64,000 nucleotides of DNA from Mesorhizobium sp. C432A (GTDB taxonomy: Bacteria > Pseudomonadota > Alphaproteobacteria > Rhizobiales > Rhizobiaceae). Every line of letters starts with the position of its first letter. Position 1 is the first letter of the stretch. Shown here piece by piece: positions 17,829 through 25,452 of the stretch. The notes under the pieces are model-generated. The model did no database searches. It had not been told where the DNA came from and saw only the letters and a list, made by a program, of their open reading frames with translations. The translations under genes were made by a program, and so were the position numbers. Location: positions 558,001-622,000 of the forward strand of contig NZ_CP100470.1 of the NCBI RefSeq assembly GCF_030323145.1. Direction: 5' to 3'.

Positions 17829-18686
17829 ATGTCCGTTCTGTCCCGCCCCGAGTTCCACGACGAAGCCAAGGCTTTCGAGCATGTGGAAGGCATCTTGTGG
17901 CCGAATGGTCCGGTTTGCCCCAAGTGCGGCTCTGTTGATCGCCACTACGCATTGAAGGGCGTTCGCACCAAGCCGTCCAAGAAGAACCCCAATGGTGTCG
18001 AGCGTCACGGCCTGTACAAGTGCAGCGCTTGCCGCTCGCAGTTCACCGTCCGTATGGGTTCGATCTTTGAGGAAAGCCATATGCCGCTCACCAAGTGGCT
18101 TCAGGCTATCCACCTTATGTGTGCCTCTAAGAAGGGCATCAGCGCTCACCAGATGCACCGCATACTCGAATGCAAGTATGAGACCGCTTGGTTCCTGTGC
18201 CACCGCATTCGCCTTGCAATGGCATCTGGCGACTTCTCCCCGCTTGGCGGCAACGGCAAGACCGTAGAAGTTGACGAGACCTACATTGGCCGTCTCGCTA
18301 ACGCTCCCGTCAAACGTGGCGGTGGCGCTCACAAGAACACGGTCGTTACGCTGGTAGAGCGTGGTGGCCGCGCCCGTTCCTTCCACGTCGATACGGCCCG
18401 CATGGGCAACGTCATGCCAATCGTTCGCGCCAACATCGCTCGCGAGAGCGCATTGATGAGCGACGAAAGCGGCATCTATCGCCGTGCCAGCCAGGATTTC
18501 GCCTCGCACGATGTCGTCACGCATTCCAAGGACGAGTACGTGCGCTACGAAGGCGAGAAGACCATCCACACGAACACCGTGGAAGGCTTCTATTCGATTT
18601 TCAAGCGCGGCATGAAAGGCGTCTATCAGCATTGCGGTGAGCAGCACTTGCACCGCTATCTGGGCAGAGTTCGACTTCCGTTATAG
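17829..18686 (+). CDS. IS1595-family (ISXO2-like) transposase, C-terminally frameshifted
   Basis: A zinc ribbon (CPKCGSVDRHYAL ... YKCSACRSQFTV, residues ~31-75) precedes the DDE-type catalytic domain: VDETYIGR, SDESGIYR, and HTNTVEGFYSIFKRGMKGVY. AGGAG precedes the ATG. The frame stops at 18686 with RVRLPL. Removing one G from the GGG at 18662-18664 restores AEFDFRYSNRIALGVDD and continues to a TGA at 18783, the family-like C-terminus. So either the gene is frameshifted or the tail is lost, and activity is doubtful although all catalytic acidic motifs precede the shift. Confidence 0.88.
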   Translation: MSVLSRPEFHDEAKAFEHVEGILWPNGPVCPKCGSVDRHYALKGVRTKPSKKNPNGVERHGLYKCSACRSQFTVRMGSIFEESHMPLTKWLQAIHLMCASKKGISAHQMHRILECKYETAWFLCHRIRLAMASGDFSPLGGNGKTVEVDETYIGRLANAPVKRGGGAHKNTVVTLVERGGRARSFHVDTARMGNVMPIVRANIARESALMSDESGIYRRASQDFASHDVVTHSKDEYVRYEGEKTIHTNTVEGFYSIFKRGMKGVYQHCGEQHLHRYLGRVRLPL

Positions 18687-18786
18687 CAACCGCATTGCCT
18701 TGGGAGTTGATGACGGAACCCGCGCTTTTATCGCGCTCGTAGGTGCAAAAGGTAAGCGTTTAATGTATCGTCAGGAGGCATGAGAT

Positions 18787-18806
18787 AACCTATCTAACAG
18801 TAGGTT
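18787..18806. promoter_or_regulatory. Possible operator of the antitoxin-like operon
   Basis: Inverted repeat AACCTA / TAGGTT separated by 8 bp, 35 bp upstream of the Panacea gene start. Autoregulation by antitoxins commonly uses such sites, but no binding is shown and the arms are short. Confidence 0.35.
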
Positions 18807-18840
18807 CGCCTCATGGTTAGTACGAAGGCGTACGCGAGCA

Positions 18841-19377
18841 ATGGCAGACAGGCCTTATGACAGAGAGCGCCTAAAGCACCTATTTCACTATGTGATATGG
18901 GGCGCTGGTGCTCGCGCTGGATTTGGCGCCACCAAGCTGTACAAGGTCGCGTGGTTCTCAGATGCCCGCAGTTTCGTGTTGACCGGCCAATCAATTACAG
19001 GCGCACCCTATATCCGCGAAAAGCACGGTCCTATCCCGCGCGATGGAATGTACGTGCGCAATGAACTGGTGGCGTTGCGCTTGGTAGAGCAGTGGCGAGG
19101 CACTGATGATGAGTGGGTCTTCAAGGGCCTTGTGCCGCCCCCGCGCAATGTCTTCCACCCCGACGAAACCAAGGAAATTGATTACTGGATTAAAGAGATT
19201 GACGGAAAGCACACGGCAAAATCAGTGAGCGAATATTCTCACGATTACGGGTGGGAAATCGCGAAGATGAAAGAGCCATTGCCGTTCCACTCTATCTTGG
19301 CTGGACGTGGCCGTGAGCCTAACGACGCTGAGACAACTCGGTTGCGCGCACGCGCTAGGGAACTGGGTTTGATGTAA
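18841..19377 (+). CDS. Panacea/SocA-domain protein (DUF4065), probable antitoxin
   Basis: A 178-aa protein of the Panacea (SocA-like, DUF4065) domain. It shows the typical order HLFHYVIWGAG, GATKLYKVAWFSDA, REKHGPIPRDGMYV and, late, a YSHDYGWEIAKM segment. Panacea proteins are known to neutralise many unrelated toxins encoded beside them. Its TAA stop is followed at once by the ATG of the next gene, so the two are translationally linked. Base composition differs from the chromosomal genes nearby. The toxin-neutralising role is inferred from family and layout. Confidence 0.82.
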   Translation: MADRPYDRERLKHLFHYVIWGAGARAGFGATKLYKVAWFSDARSFVLTGQSITGAPYIREKHGPIPRDGMYVRNELVALRLVEQWRGTDDEWVFKGLVPPPRNVFHPDETKEIDYWIKEIDGKHTAKSVSEYSHDYGWEIAKMKEPLPFHSILAGRGREPNDAETTRLRARARELGLM

Positions 19378-19668
19378 ATGAAGGATTGCCGCGAGGAAGA
19401 CCGCGTGCGCCTCGCGAGAGATTTGGCCGAAGAAAAATGGTCAAGGGCTTTCGACGCTTGGGAAGACGTGACTTGGACCATTGTGCGTGACGAGAATTGC
19501 GGCAGTCCATTGAACGATACCGGCTCCATTCGAGGCTATGTGTTCGACGGAGCCCGCTCAATCGATATGCCTTCAATCGAAGTGATTTATGAGATCCACC
19601 CCAATCTAATCATCATCCACTATGCGGATTTTCGAGATGCCCCATACGGACAAGCCGGAAGAGCCTAA
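19378..19668 (+). CDS. Small protein, candidate RelE/ParE-like toxin partnered with the Panacea protein
   Basis: A 96-aa basic/acidic protein without a signal or membrane segment. The second half has a RelE/ParE-like pattern: a strand-like VTWTIVRDENCGSPL, then SIRGYVFDGARSIDMPSIEV and IYEIHPNLIIIHYADFRDA, which resembles the last strands of that fold. Identity is weak by eye, so the toxin call rests mainly on position directly behind a Panacea gene with zero intergenic bases. An alternative is an accessory protein of unknown role. Confidence 0.55.
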   Translation: MKDCREEDRVRLARDLAEEKWSRAFDAWEDVTWTIVRDENCGSPLNDTGSIRGYVFDGARSIDMPSIEVIYEIHPNLIIIHYADFRDAPYGQAGRA

Positions 19669-19840
19669 GCAGCAAATCGACAAATTCCGAGATGCCGCTC
19701 GGAAGCTAAAGGGCGATCCATCCGACGCCACTTTTGAAGCTGCCGTGGGAAAGGTAGCCCGCGCTCCGAAGCTCTCAGCGGAGCAAATAAAGGCACTGGT
19801 TCGGAGACACCGTGAAAAGCCGAAAAAGATTGGCGCCTAG
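19637..19840 (+). CDS. Third small gene of the Panacea operon (67 aa)
   Basis: It starts inside the end of the preceding gene (32-nt overlap, different frame). It begins MPHTDKPEEPKQQIDKFRDA and continues with an amphipathic ARKLKGDPSDATFEAAVGKV and a Lys/Arg-rich tail. A DKFRDAARKL..D....F.......A type sequence is common in small alphaproteobacterial proteins next to toxin-like genes. Function unknown; it could be a co-antitoxin or stabiliser. ATG 19637 is preferred to ATG 19622 because the charged N-terminus looks genuine. Confidence 0.55.
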   Translation: MPHTDKPEEPKQQIDKFRDAARKLKGDPSDATFEAAVGKVARAPKLSAEQIKALVRRHREKPKKIGA

Positions 19841-20832
19841 CCTCCTTGTCGCAAAGTTCGACGCTTTTCCTTAAATTTCTCAAACTGGCGTTCGGCGTGA
19901 GCCTGTGCCTTCTCACGTTTGACGCTTCCAAGGTGCGTTAGAAGCGGACGATTGTTGAACTTAATAAACCCGTTCATTCTCTCTTCTGCTTCAGCCATCA
20001 TGACAAGCCGTCCGATGTCTACCTGATCCTCGAAATAGTCGAGAAGCATTGTTGTCAGCCGGTTTTTCTCCCTGATCTCCGCGCCAGCTAGAAAATTGTT
20101 AGCGATCCAAACATCATTTTTCCGGATGTTTTCATTTGCCCAGGTTGTAAGGCCCATGTTTTCCGCATCGGCATTGGCCCGCTCCAAAATCAACTCCGGG
20201 CCGGTCTTAGACGCGACCGCCCACAAGAGCTTGTTCTGCATCCCCGCATAGAAGTTTCGCCACTCCTCGGATTGCGGGTCATAGTCTTGGCACATTGCGC
20301 AGATGCTACGAACTTCCCGATATAGGTTTGCCTCCGAAGATCGGATGTCTCGTATGGTCTCCTTTAGCTCTTTTAGATGGTCGCGGCTCTCTGGGTTCTT
20401 CATCCTAGCGACGTCAATGGACCATCCTTTCAAGAGGATTTCCTTTAAACGCTCGGTCGCCCATATCCTGAATTGAGTGGCCTGTTTCGAATTAACGCGG
20501 TAGCCAACCGAGATGATGACATCGAGGCTGTAGAGAGCGACCGGTTTGGTGGCACCAGCAATTTGCGTTTTCTGCAAATTGCCCTCTTCAACCAATTCAC
20601 CCTCTTCAAAAACGTTCGTGATATGGCGCGATATGGTCGAGACCGTCTTCCCGAATAACTGACCTATTTGGGCCTGTGTCATCCAAAGTGTTTCGCCCGC
20701 ATATCGAATATCGATCTTGATGCCCTTGTCGGTCCCATAGACAAGCAACCTGTCTTCAGTGGTTTCGCTGCCGCTCAATTGTGCTAGCCGCTCTAGTTCT
20801 CGTTCAAATCCGTCTTCGCGCTTAATGGCCAT
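19837..20832 (-). CDS. RhuM-family protein (virulence RhuM / death-on-curing-associated type)
   Basis: A 331-aa protein of the RhuM family, named after a gene in a Salmonella pathogenicity island and often found on mobile elements. It shows the characteristic LWMTQAQIGQLFGKTVSTISRHI, a helix-turn-helix-like region (about 48-70), then NLQKTQIAGATKPVALYSLD and DVIISVGYRVNSKQATQFRIWAT. The C-terminal half is helical and charged and contains RLTTMLLDYFEDQVDIGR. The biochemical role of RhuM is not established. It is convergent with the Panacea operon and overlaps its last gene by 4 nt. Codon use is less GC-biased than in the chromosomal genes. Confidence 0.88.
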   Translation of the reverse strand: MAIKREDGFERELERLAQLSGSETTEDRLLVYGTDKGIKIDIRYAGETLWMTQAQIGQLFGKTVSTISRHITNVFEEGELVEEGNLQKTQIAGATKPVALYSLDVIISVGYRVNSKQATQFRIWATERLKEILLKGWSIDVARMKNPESRDHLKELKETIRDIRSSEANLYREVRSICAMCQDYDPQSEEWRNFYAGMQNKLLWAVASKTGPELILERANADAENMGLTTWANENIRKNDVWIANNFLAGAEIREKNRLTTMLLDYFEDQVDIGRLVMMAEAEERMNGFIKFNNRPLLTHLGSVKREKAQAHAERQFEKFKEKRRTLRQGG

Positions 20833-20922
20833 TAGCCGCTCCGATTCGCTGATTCATACAATTAGCATGCACTGATACCAGTGCGCGAATACGGCTTGCG
20901 ATGATCCCACAGTGATTATTTC

Positions 20923-21210
20923 GTGATCTTGGAAGGGGAGCCATTCCCCTACGGCTGGGTAGCTTTCGGAAATTGCGCACGGTATGTTTCGCGTTCCATA
21001 GATTCTTTGAGGCGCTCCGTGCCACTTCCGATGTTTCTTTTTGCTGCAACGCCAGTCATGATATTTATATATTTCAGTCTTTTAGATATCAGAGCAAATA
21101 GGTGGAAAAAGACCGATAGAAAAGCCCTGCTATACGTCTATATAGCACTTCATCTCGCCGTAATTATTGGAATAATTGTATCCTTTTTTGAGTTATATAT
21201 TAAAGATTGA
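20923..21210 (+). CDS. Small AT-rich ORF with two predicted membrane helices
   Basis: A 95-aa frame from a GTG. The second half is clearly hydrophobic: PMFLFAATPVMIFIYFSLLD and YVYIALHLAVIIGIIVSFF, linked by a basic loop RANRWKKTDRK. A shorter version from the internal ATG at 21031 keeps both helices. Its 5' part contains copy 2 of the 24-bp repeat. No family is recognised. It lies inside the transposon, just before the right end, in the most AT-rich stretch of the window. Coding status is uncertain. Confidence 0.4.
   Translation: MILEGEPFPYGWVAFGNCARYVSRSIDSLRRSVPLPMFLFAATPVMIFIYFSLLDIRANRWKKTDRKALLYVYIALHLAVIIGIIVSFFELYIKD
20940..20963 (+). repeat. 24-bp exact direct repeat, copy 2
   Basis: Identical to 17393-17416. 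This copy lies within the transposon, whereas copy 1 lies outside it, so the pair is not a simple target duplication of the element. Confidence 0.85.
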
Positions 21211-21263
21211 TAGCAGGGCCTGAATTCTCCCCTGCGCCGGCCTGTCAGGCATATAATCCTATT

Positions 21264-21296
21264 TCACTTTGGGTTTGTCAAGTGGATAATCGCCTG
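21264..21296 (-). repeat. Right terminal inverted repeat of the IS1595-like transposon
   Basis: TCACTTTGGGTTTGTCAA, two variable bases, then GGATAATCGCCTG: the inverse of 17766-17798 with two mismatches. mmcB begins 36 bp further on, so any native mmcB promoter has probably been displaced. Confidence 0.9.
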
Positions 21297-21331
21297 GTCG
21301 CACAGGGTTCAAACCGTGAACAAAATCTGGC

Positions 21332-21844
21332 ATGGTGGCTGCCATGCCGATCATCTCCTCGATTCTCCTCAATCCCCTGATCGATCGCCGCCAGTCGGAA
21401 CGCGCCATGCTGGTGCGGCGTGGCGTGCAGCGGCTGCTTATGCAAATGGGCACGCATGTGCTGCCCGAACTGTCGCTGGCCACCGGGCGGCGCGCCGACC
21501 TTGTGGCGCTGACCAGGCAGGGCGACATCTGGATCATCGAGATCAAATCCTCGATCGAGGATTTTCGCGTCGACCGCAAATGGCCTGATTACCGGCTGCA
21601 CTCCGACCGCTTCTTCTTCGCCACCCATCCGGGCGTGCCCTCGGATATTTTTCCGGAGGAATGCGGCTTCATCCTCTCCGACGGCTACGGCGCCGAGATT
21701 CTGCGCGATGCGCCCGAGCACCGGATGGCGGCGGCAACGCGCAAGGCGCTGATGCTGCGCATCGCACGGGCGGGTGCGGCGCGGCTGCTGGCGGCGGAAC
21801 TGGCGGGTGTGGCGGTGCCGGCGCTGGCGGGAGAGAGCGAGTAA
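21332..21844 (+). CDS. mmcB: MmcB-family DNA repair protein
   Basis: A 170-aa protein of the alphaproteobacterial MmcB family, with a PD-(D/E)XK nuclease-like core: GRRADLVALTRQGDIWIIEIKSSIEDFRVDRKWPDY. It is connected with the SOS/DNA damage response in Caulobacter. Start uncertain: ATG 21332 (MVAAMP) or ATG 21344 (MPIISSILLNP, closer to the family N-terminus). The transposon end immediately upstream may have changed its expression. Confidence 0.88.
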   Translation: MVAAMPIISSILLNPLIDRRQSERAMLVRRGVQRLLMQMGTHVLPELSLATGRRADLVALTRQGDIWIIEIKSSIEDFRVDRKWPDYRLHSDRFFFATHPGVPSDIFPEECGFILSDGYGAEILRDAPEHRMAAATRKALMLRIARAGAARLLAAELAGVAVPALAGESE

Positions 21845-21854
21845 CGAAGCTCAA

Positions 21855-21886
21855 GTTCCTCGCCCCGCTTTGCGGGGGCGAGGAAC
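21855..21886. terminator. Bidirectional hairpin terminator between mmcB and nhaA
   Basis: Perfect 12-bp stem GTTCCTCGCCCC / GGGGCGAGGAAC with an 8-nt loop, between two convergent genes (stops at 21844 and 21897). There is no strong T-run, so efficiency is uncertain. Confidence 0.75.
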
Positions 21887-21896
21887 CCAAGAACAC

Positions 21897-23084
21897 CTAC
21901 TCCACCACCTCCTCCACCCCTGCCGCCGGCGCCATCAGCAGCACGGCGGCACCCAGCAGCGCTGCAACGAAGGACCCCGCCAGGATGCCGACCTTGACGG
22001 CGTCCTGCAGCGCCATGTCGTTGGCGAAGGCGAGCAGGCCGATGAACAGGCTCATGGTGAAGCCGATGCCGCAGAGCAGCGAAATGCCGATCATGTGCAG
22101 CCAGCCGGCATTGACCGGAAGGTCGGCGAAGCCGAGACGGATGGCAAGCGCCGACGAGCCGAAGACGCCGACCAGTTTGCCCAGCACCAGGCCTGCGGCG
22201 ACTCCGAGCGTCAGCGGTTCGACCAAAGCGGCGGCGCTCAGGCCAGCCAGCGACACGCCGGCATTGGCAAAGCCGAAGATCGGGATGATGACGAAGGGCA
22301 CGATCTTGTGCAGGCCGTGTTCAAGCCGGTGCAGCGGCGAATGGTCGAGATCGTGGCCGCTGCCGGGAGACACCTGGTGCGGGATGGTCAGCGCCAGCGC
22401 GACGCCGGCCAGCGTGGCATGCACGCCCGATTTCAGAACCAGCACCCACAGCATGACGCCGAGCACGAGGTAGGGCGTCAGCCTCGTCACCCGCATGCGG
22501 TTGAGCACGATGAGCACCGCGATGACGGCGAAGGCCGCACCGAGATAGGCCAGCGACAGGCCGCTTGTGTAGAAGATGGCGATGATGATGACGGCGCCGA
22601 GATCGTCGATGATGGCGAGCGCGGTGAGAAAGATCTTGAGCGACGCCGGCACGCGGTTGCCGAGCAGCGACAGTACGCCGAGCGCAAAGGCGATGTCGGT
22701 GGCGGTCGGGATCGCCCAGCCGGAGAGCGCGGCGGCGTTGTTGCGGTTGATGGCGACATAGACCAGCGCGGGAACCAGCATGCCGCCGGCGGCAGCGACG
22801 CCCGGCAGCACGCGGCGCGGCCAGGTCGAGAGCTGACCGTCGAGCATCTCGCGCTTGATCTCGAGGCCGACCAGCAGGAAGAACACCGCCATCAGCCCGT
22901 CATTGATCCAGTGCGAGAGGCTGAGCGGGCCGAGATAGGTGTGGAGAGCGGCGAAATAGGTTTCGGCCAGCGGTGAATTGGCGACGATCAGCGCAAGGGC
23001 TGCCGCAACCATCAGGATGATGCCGCCCGCCGCCTCGCCGTCGAGGAATTCGCGAAGGATGGATTTCGGCTGCTTGTCGCGCAT
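21897..23084 (-). CDS. nhaA: Na+/H+ antiporter NhaA
   Basis: A 395-aa inner-membrane antiporter with about 12 helices that exchanges Na+ for H+ in pH and salt homeostasis. Diagnostic stretches are [55 protein letters not shown] and the paired aspartates in AIIDDLGAV. The start at 23084 ([10 protein letters not shown]) is chosen because the longer frame (to 23216) adds a non-hydrophobic sequence unlike the family. Confidence 0.96.
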   Translation of the reverse strand: MRDKQPKSILREFLDGEAAGGIILMVAAALALIVANSPLAETYFAALHTYLGPLSLSHWINDGLMAVFFLLVGLEIKREMLDGQLSTWPRRVLPGVAAAGGMLVPALVYVAINRNNAAALSGWAIPTATDIAFALGVLSLLGNRVPASLKIFLTALAIIDDLGAVIIIAIFYTSGLSLAYLGAAFAVIAVLIVLNRMRVTRLTPYLVLGVMLWVLVLKSGVHATLAGVALALTIPHQVSPGSGHDLDHSPLHRLEHGLHKIVPFVIIPIFGFANAGVSLAGLSAAALVEPLTLGVAAGLVLGKLVGVFGSSALAIRLGFADLPVNAGWLHMIGISLLCGIGFTMSLFIGLLAFANDMALQDAVKVGILAGSFVAALLGAAVLLMAPAAGVEEVVE

Positions 23085-23228
23085 GTGTGCTCCGTTGCCG
23101 GGTTTTCCGGCGGCGTTATTGCCGATGATGGGCAAAGGTCGATGGCACGGCAAGCGCAACTGTTTCCAGCGTTGGCGCCGCCCCAACCAATCCGCTTGGC
23201 GCTGCGGCGGACGCATAGGGGGAGAGAA

Positions 23229-23272
23229 GTGTCACCTATGTATCCGGTTCAAAGTGTTACCCATCTATCGGC
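23229..23272. repeat. Possible insertion-sequence relic (tandem GTGT[C/T]ACC[T/C]AT units)
   Basis: Two similar 19-bp units, GTGTCACCTATGTATCCGG and GTGTTACCCATCTATCGGC, lie 6 bp apart. Repeats of this TGT-ACC-AT type form the ends of some IS481/IS21-like elements in rhizobia. No transposase fragment is adjacent, so this is tentative. Confidence 0.35.
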
Positions 23273-23338
23273 TGGACAGCAGCTTCAGCCTCGCCGTCGT
23301 CTCCTGCAAAGCCGGCGATTGGCGAAACCGGCGATGAG

Positions 23339-23402
23339 AGCGCCCCTCTCCCCCGTCTCTATACGGGGAGAGGATGCCGGCAGGCAGGTGAGGGGCAGCG
23401 CT
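23339..23402. repeat. Palindromic intergenic repeat between nhaA and actR
   Basis: AGCGCCCCTC and GAGGGGCAGCGCT form the outer arms; inside lie CTCCCCCGT and ACGGGGAG. It is of the same GGGGAGAG-rich kind as the large element at 33301-33440 and lies downstream of the actR stop, where it may act as an mRNA 3' structure. Confidence 0.6.
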
Positions 23403-23444
23403 GAGGTTCGGCAATTGGCGGCCGGCGCCGCCGGCGCGTGAACC

Positions 23445-24008
23445 TCAGCGTGGTGCGCGCTTGGCGAGTATCCGCTGCAGCGTGCGGCGATGCATGTTGA
23501 GCCGGCGCGCGGTTTCCGACACGTTGCGGTCGCACATTTCGTAGACGCGCTGGATGTGTTCCCAGCGCACCCGGTCGGCCGACATCGGGTTTTCCGGCGG
23601 TGCGGCGCGTTCGCCGGCGGTGCGGGTGAGCGCTGCAAACACGTCGTCGGCGTCAGCCGGCTTCGACAGATAGTCGATGGCGCCGAGCTTCACCGCGGTC
23701 ACCGCGGTGGCGATGTTGCCGTAGCCGGTGAGGATGACGGTGCGGGCATCGTCGCGCTTCTCGCGGATGGCGGCGACGACGTCGAGGCCGTTGCCGTCGC
23801 CGAGCCGCATGTCGACCACCGCATAGGCCGGCGGGTGGGCGCGCGCCTTGGCCACTGCCTCCTCGACGCTCTCGGCCGTCTCGACCACGAAACCCCTGGT
23901 TTCCATGGCGCGGGCCAGCCGCGTCAGGAACGGCTTGTCGTCGTCGACGATGAGCAGCGAGGTGTCCTCGCCTTCAACCATTGCGCCAATTGCTTCTTCG
24001 CCAGTCAT
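23445..24008 (-). CDS. actR: Response regulator ActR (RegA/PrrA type)
   Basis: A 187-aa two-component regulator. The receiver domain (about 15-125) has the acidic pair IVDDDK, phosphoacceptor Asp in AVVDMRLGDGNG, and the Lys of LSKPADADD. A short Fis-type helix-turn-helix follows: NVSETARRLNMHRRTLQRIL. This family controls redox, acid-tolerance, nitrogen and CO2 genes in alphaproteobacteria. It lies 86 nt downstream of the kinase gene on the same strand. Confidence 0.93.
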   Translation of the reverse strand: MTGEEAIGAMVEGEDTSLLIVDDDKPFLTRLARAMETRGFVVETAESVEEAVAKARAHPPAYAVVDMRLGDGNGLDVVAAIREKRDDARTVILTGYGNIATAVTAVKLGAIDYLSKPADADDVFAALTRTAGERAAPPENPMSADRVRWEHIQRVYEMCDRNVSETARRLNMHRRTLQRILAKRAPR

Positions 24009-24094
24009 TATCTTAAAAAATCCTGCTGCCTTAATTTTACGCAGATACAGTTCCTGAACGCCATTGTCCAATTTTGCCGCCTCCGCCAAGGCTT

Positions 24095-25420
24095 TTACGC
24101 GGTGTCGAACATCGAGATCCCCACCGATTCCGGGTTGAGGAAGACGGTGCGGGGCCACGATATCTGCACGATGGCGCCCTCGCCCAGCCCGCTCGAATTG
24201 CGGAAATCGAGCGTGGCGCCGGAGCGTTCGAGCAAGGTCTTGGCAATGAAGAGCCCGAGTCCAAGGCCACCGCCGGCCTCGTTGCCCTGGCGTGTCGACA
24301 TATAGGGCTCGCCGATGCGATCGATGATTTCGGGGGGAAAGCCCGGCCCGTCATCGATGATCGAGAAGGTGACGTCGAGTTCGTCCCAGCTCCATCGCAC
24401 CGTCACACTGTTGCGGGCGAAGTCGACGGCGTTCTCGACCAGATTGCCGAGGCCGTAGATGACCCCGGGGTTGCGTCGTCCCACCGGTTCGGGGCCGACG
24501 CGCTCGCCCGGCCGAAGCTTGATCGAGATGCCGAAATCGCGGTGCGGCGCCGTCACCTCCTCGACCAGCGAGGTCAGCGGCAGACGCGACAGATGCGCCT
24601 CGCCCTCGGAGGACAGGCTGGTCAGCCGCTTCAGGATCTCGCGGCAGCGCTCGCTCTGCGACCGCAACAGCTTCACATCCTCACCATATTTAAGATCGTT
24701 GCCCAGCGCCTTCTCCATTTCCTTGGAGACAAGGGCGATGGTGGCGAGCGGCGTGCCGAGTTCGTGCGCGGCGGCGGCGGCAAGCCCATCCAGAGCCGAC
24801 AGATGCTGCTCGCGCTGCAACACCAGTTCGGTGGCGGCAAGCGCATTGGCGAGCAGGCGGGCTTCCTCGGCGACGCGGAAGGCATAGATGGCGGTGAAGG
24901 CGATCGAGGAAAACACCGCCATCCATATGCCGGCGACATAGATGAACGGCATGGGCAGCGGCGCGCCCTCATACCATGGCAGCGGCTGGTGGAAGAAGAC
25001 CAGCAACGTGGCCGCCGCCATGACCAGCGCGCCGAGCACCGCAGTCAGCCGGAGCGGCAGCGACGCCGCCGAGATGACGACGGGCACGGTCATCAGCACC
25101 GAGAACGGGTTGGTGAGGCCGCCGGTCAAATAGAGCAGGCCGGCAAGCTGCAGGCTGTCGAAGGTCAGGATGAAAAAGGCTGAGAACGGGGTCAGCCGGT
25201 GCGCTGCCGGATAGCGGAAGGTCAGCACCAGGTTAAGCCAGGCCGAGCAGGCGACCAGCGCGAAGCAGAGGCTGACCGGCAGCGGGAATTTGAGCCCATA
25301 GGCGACGACCAGCACCGCCAGGCTCTGGCCCACGATGGCCAGCCAGCGCAGCCGGATCAGCGTGTTGAGGCGCAGCCGCTGGCTTTGCTGGAAGTCTGGC
25401 GCGTGCACGATGTTGATCAT
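24095..25420 (-). CDS. actS: Sensor histidine kinase ActS (RegB/PrrB type)
   Basis: A 441-aa membrane kinase. Six N-terminal hydrophobic helices include the quinone-sensing motif TGGLTNPFSV (about residue 100-109). The phosphorylated His is in AAAAHELGTPLATI, and ATPase boxes follow (GLGNLVENAVDFA, DDGPGFP, GGGLGLGLFIAK). It senses the redox state of the quinone pool in its relatives and phosphorylates ActR. The start is set at ATG 25420 rather than the TTG two codons upstream. Confidence 0.93.
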   Translation of the reverse strand: MINIVHAPDFQQSQRLRLNTLIRLRWLAIVGQSLAVLVVAYGLKFPLPVSLCFALVACSAWLNLVLTFRYPAAHRLTPFSAFFILTFDSLQLAGLLYLTGGLTNPFSVLMTVPVVISAASLPLRLTAVLGALVMAAATLLVFFHQPLPWYEGAPLPMPFIYVAGIWMAVFSSIAFTAIYAFRVAEEARLLANALAATELVLQREQHLSALDGLAAAAAHELGTPLATIALVSKEMEKALGNDLKYGEDVKLLRSQSERCREILKRLTSLSSEGEAHLSRLPLTSLVEEVTAPHRDFGISIKLRPGERVGPEPVGRRNPGVIYGLGNLVENAVDFARNSVTVRWSWDELDVTFSIIDDGPGFPPEIIDRIGEPYMSTRQGNEAGGGLGLGLFIAKTLLERSGATLDFRNSSGLGEGAIVQISWPRTVFLNPESVGISMFDTA

Positions 25421-25452
25421 GGCCAAGGATTATAGCCGGGAAAGGACGAGCG

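Larger units (their letters stand above)
17766..21296 (+). mobile_element. IS1595-like transposon (about 3.5 kb) with toxin-antitoxin-like and RhuM cargo
   Basis: It is bounded by inverted repeats of 33 bp (17766-17798 and 21264-21296) that match at 31 positions. Inside are an IS1595/ISXO2-type transposase (17829), a Panacea antitoxin-type gene (18841), two small genes (19378, 19637), a RhuM-family gene (19837, minus) and an AT-rich small membrane ORF (20923). An exact 8-bp target duplication could not be found at either plausible boundary (ATGGTCAC versus GGTCGCAC), so the ends may have decayed. It lies between cueR and mmcB, and its right end is 36 bp upstream of the mmcB start. IS1595-family elements carrying passenger genes are known. 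Confidence 0.82.

Noticed and set aside
17393..20963. 24-bp repeat as attachment-site or target duplication of the whole insert
   Set aside because: Copy 2 lies inside the inverted ends of the transposon and copy 1 outside, and no integrase is encoded.
21300..21340. tRNA-like GGTTCAAACC sequence at the right border of the insert
   Set aside because: No acceptor stem or anticodon arm could be paired around it, so it is not a tRNA or a clear tRNA attachment site.
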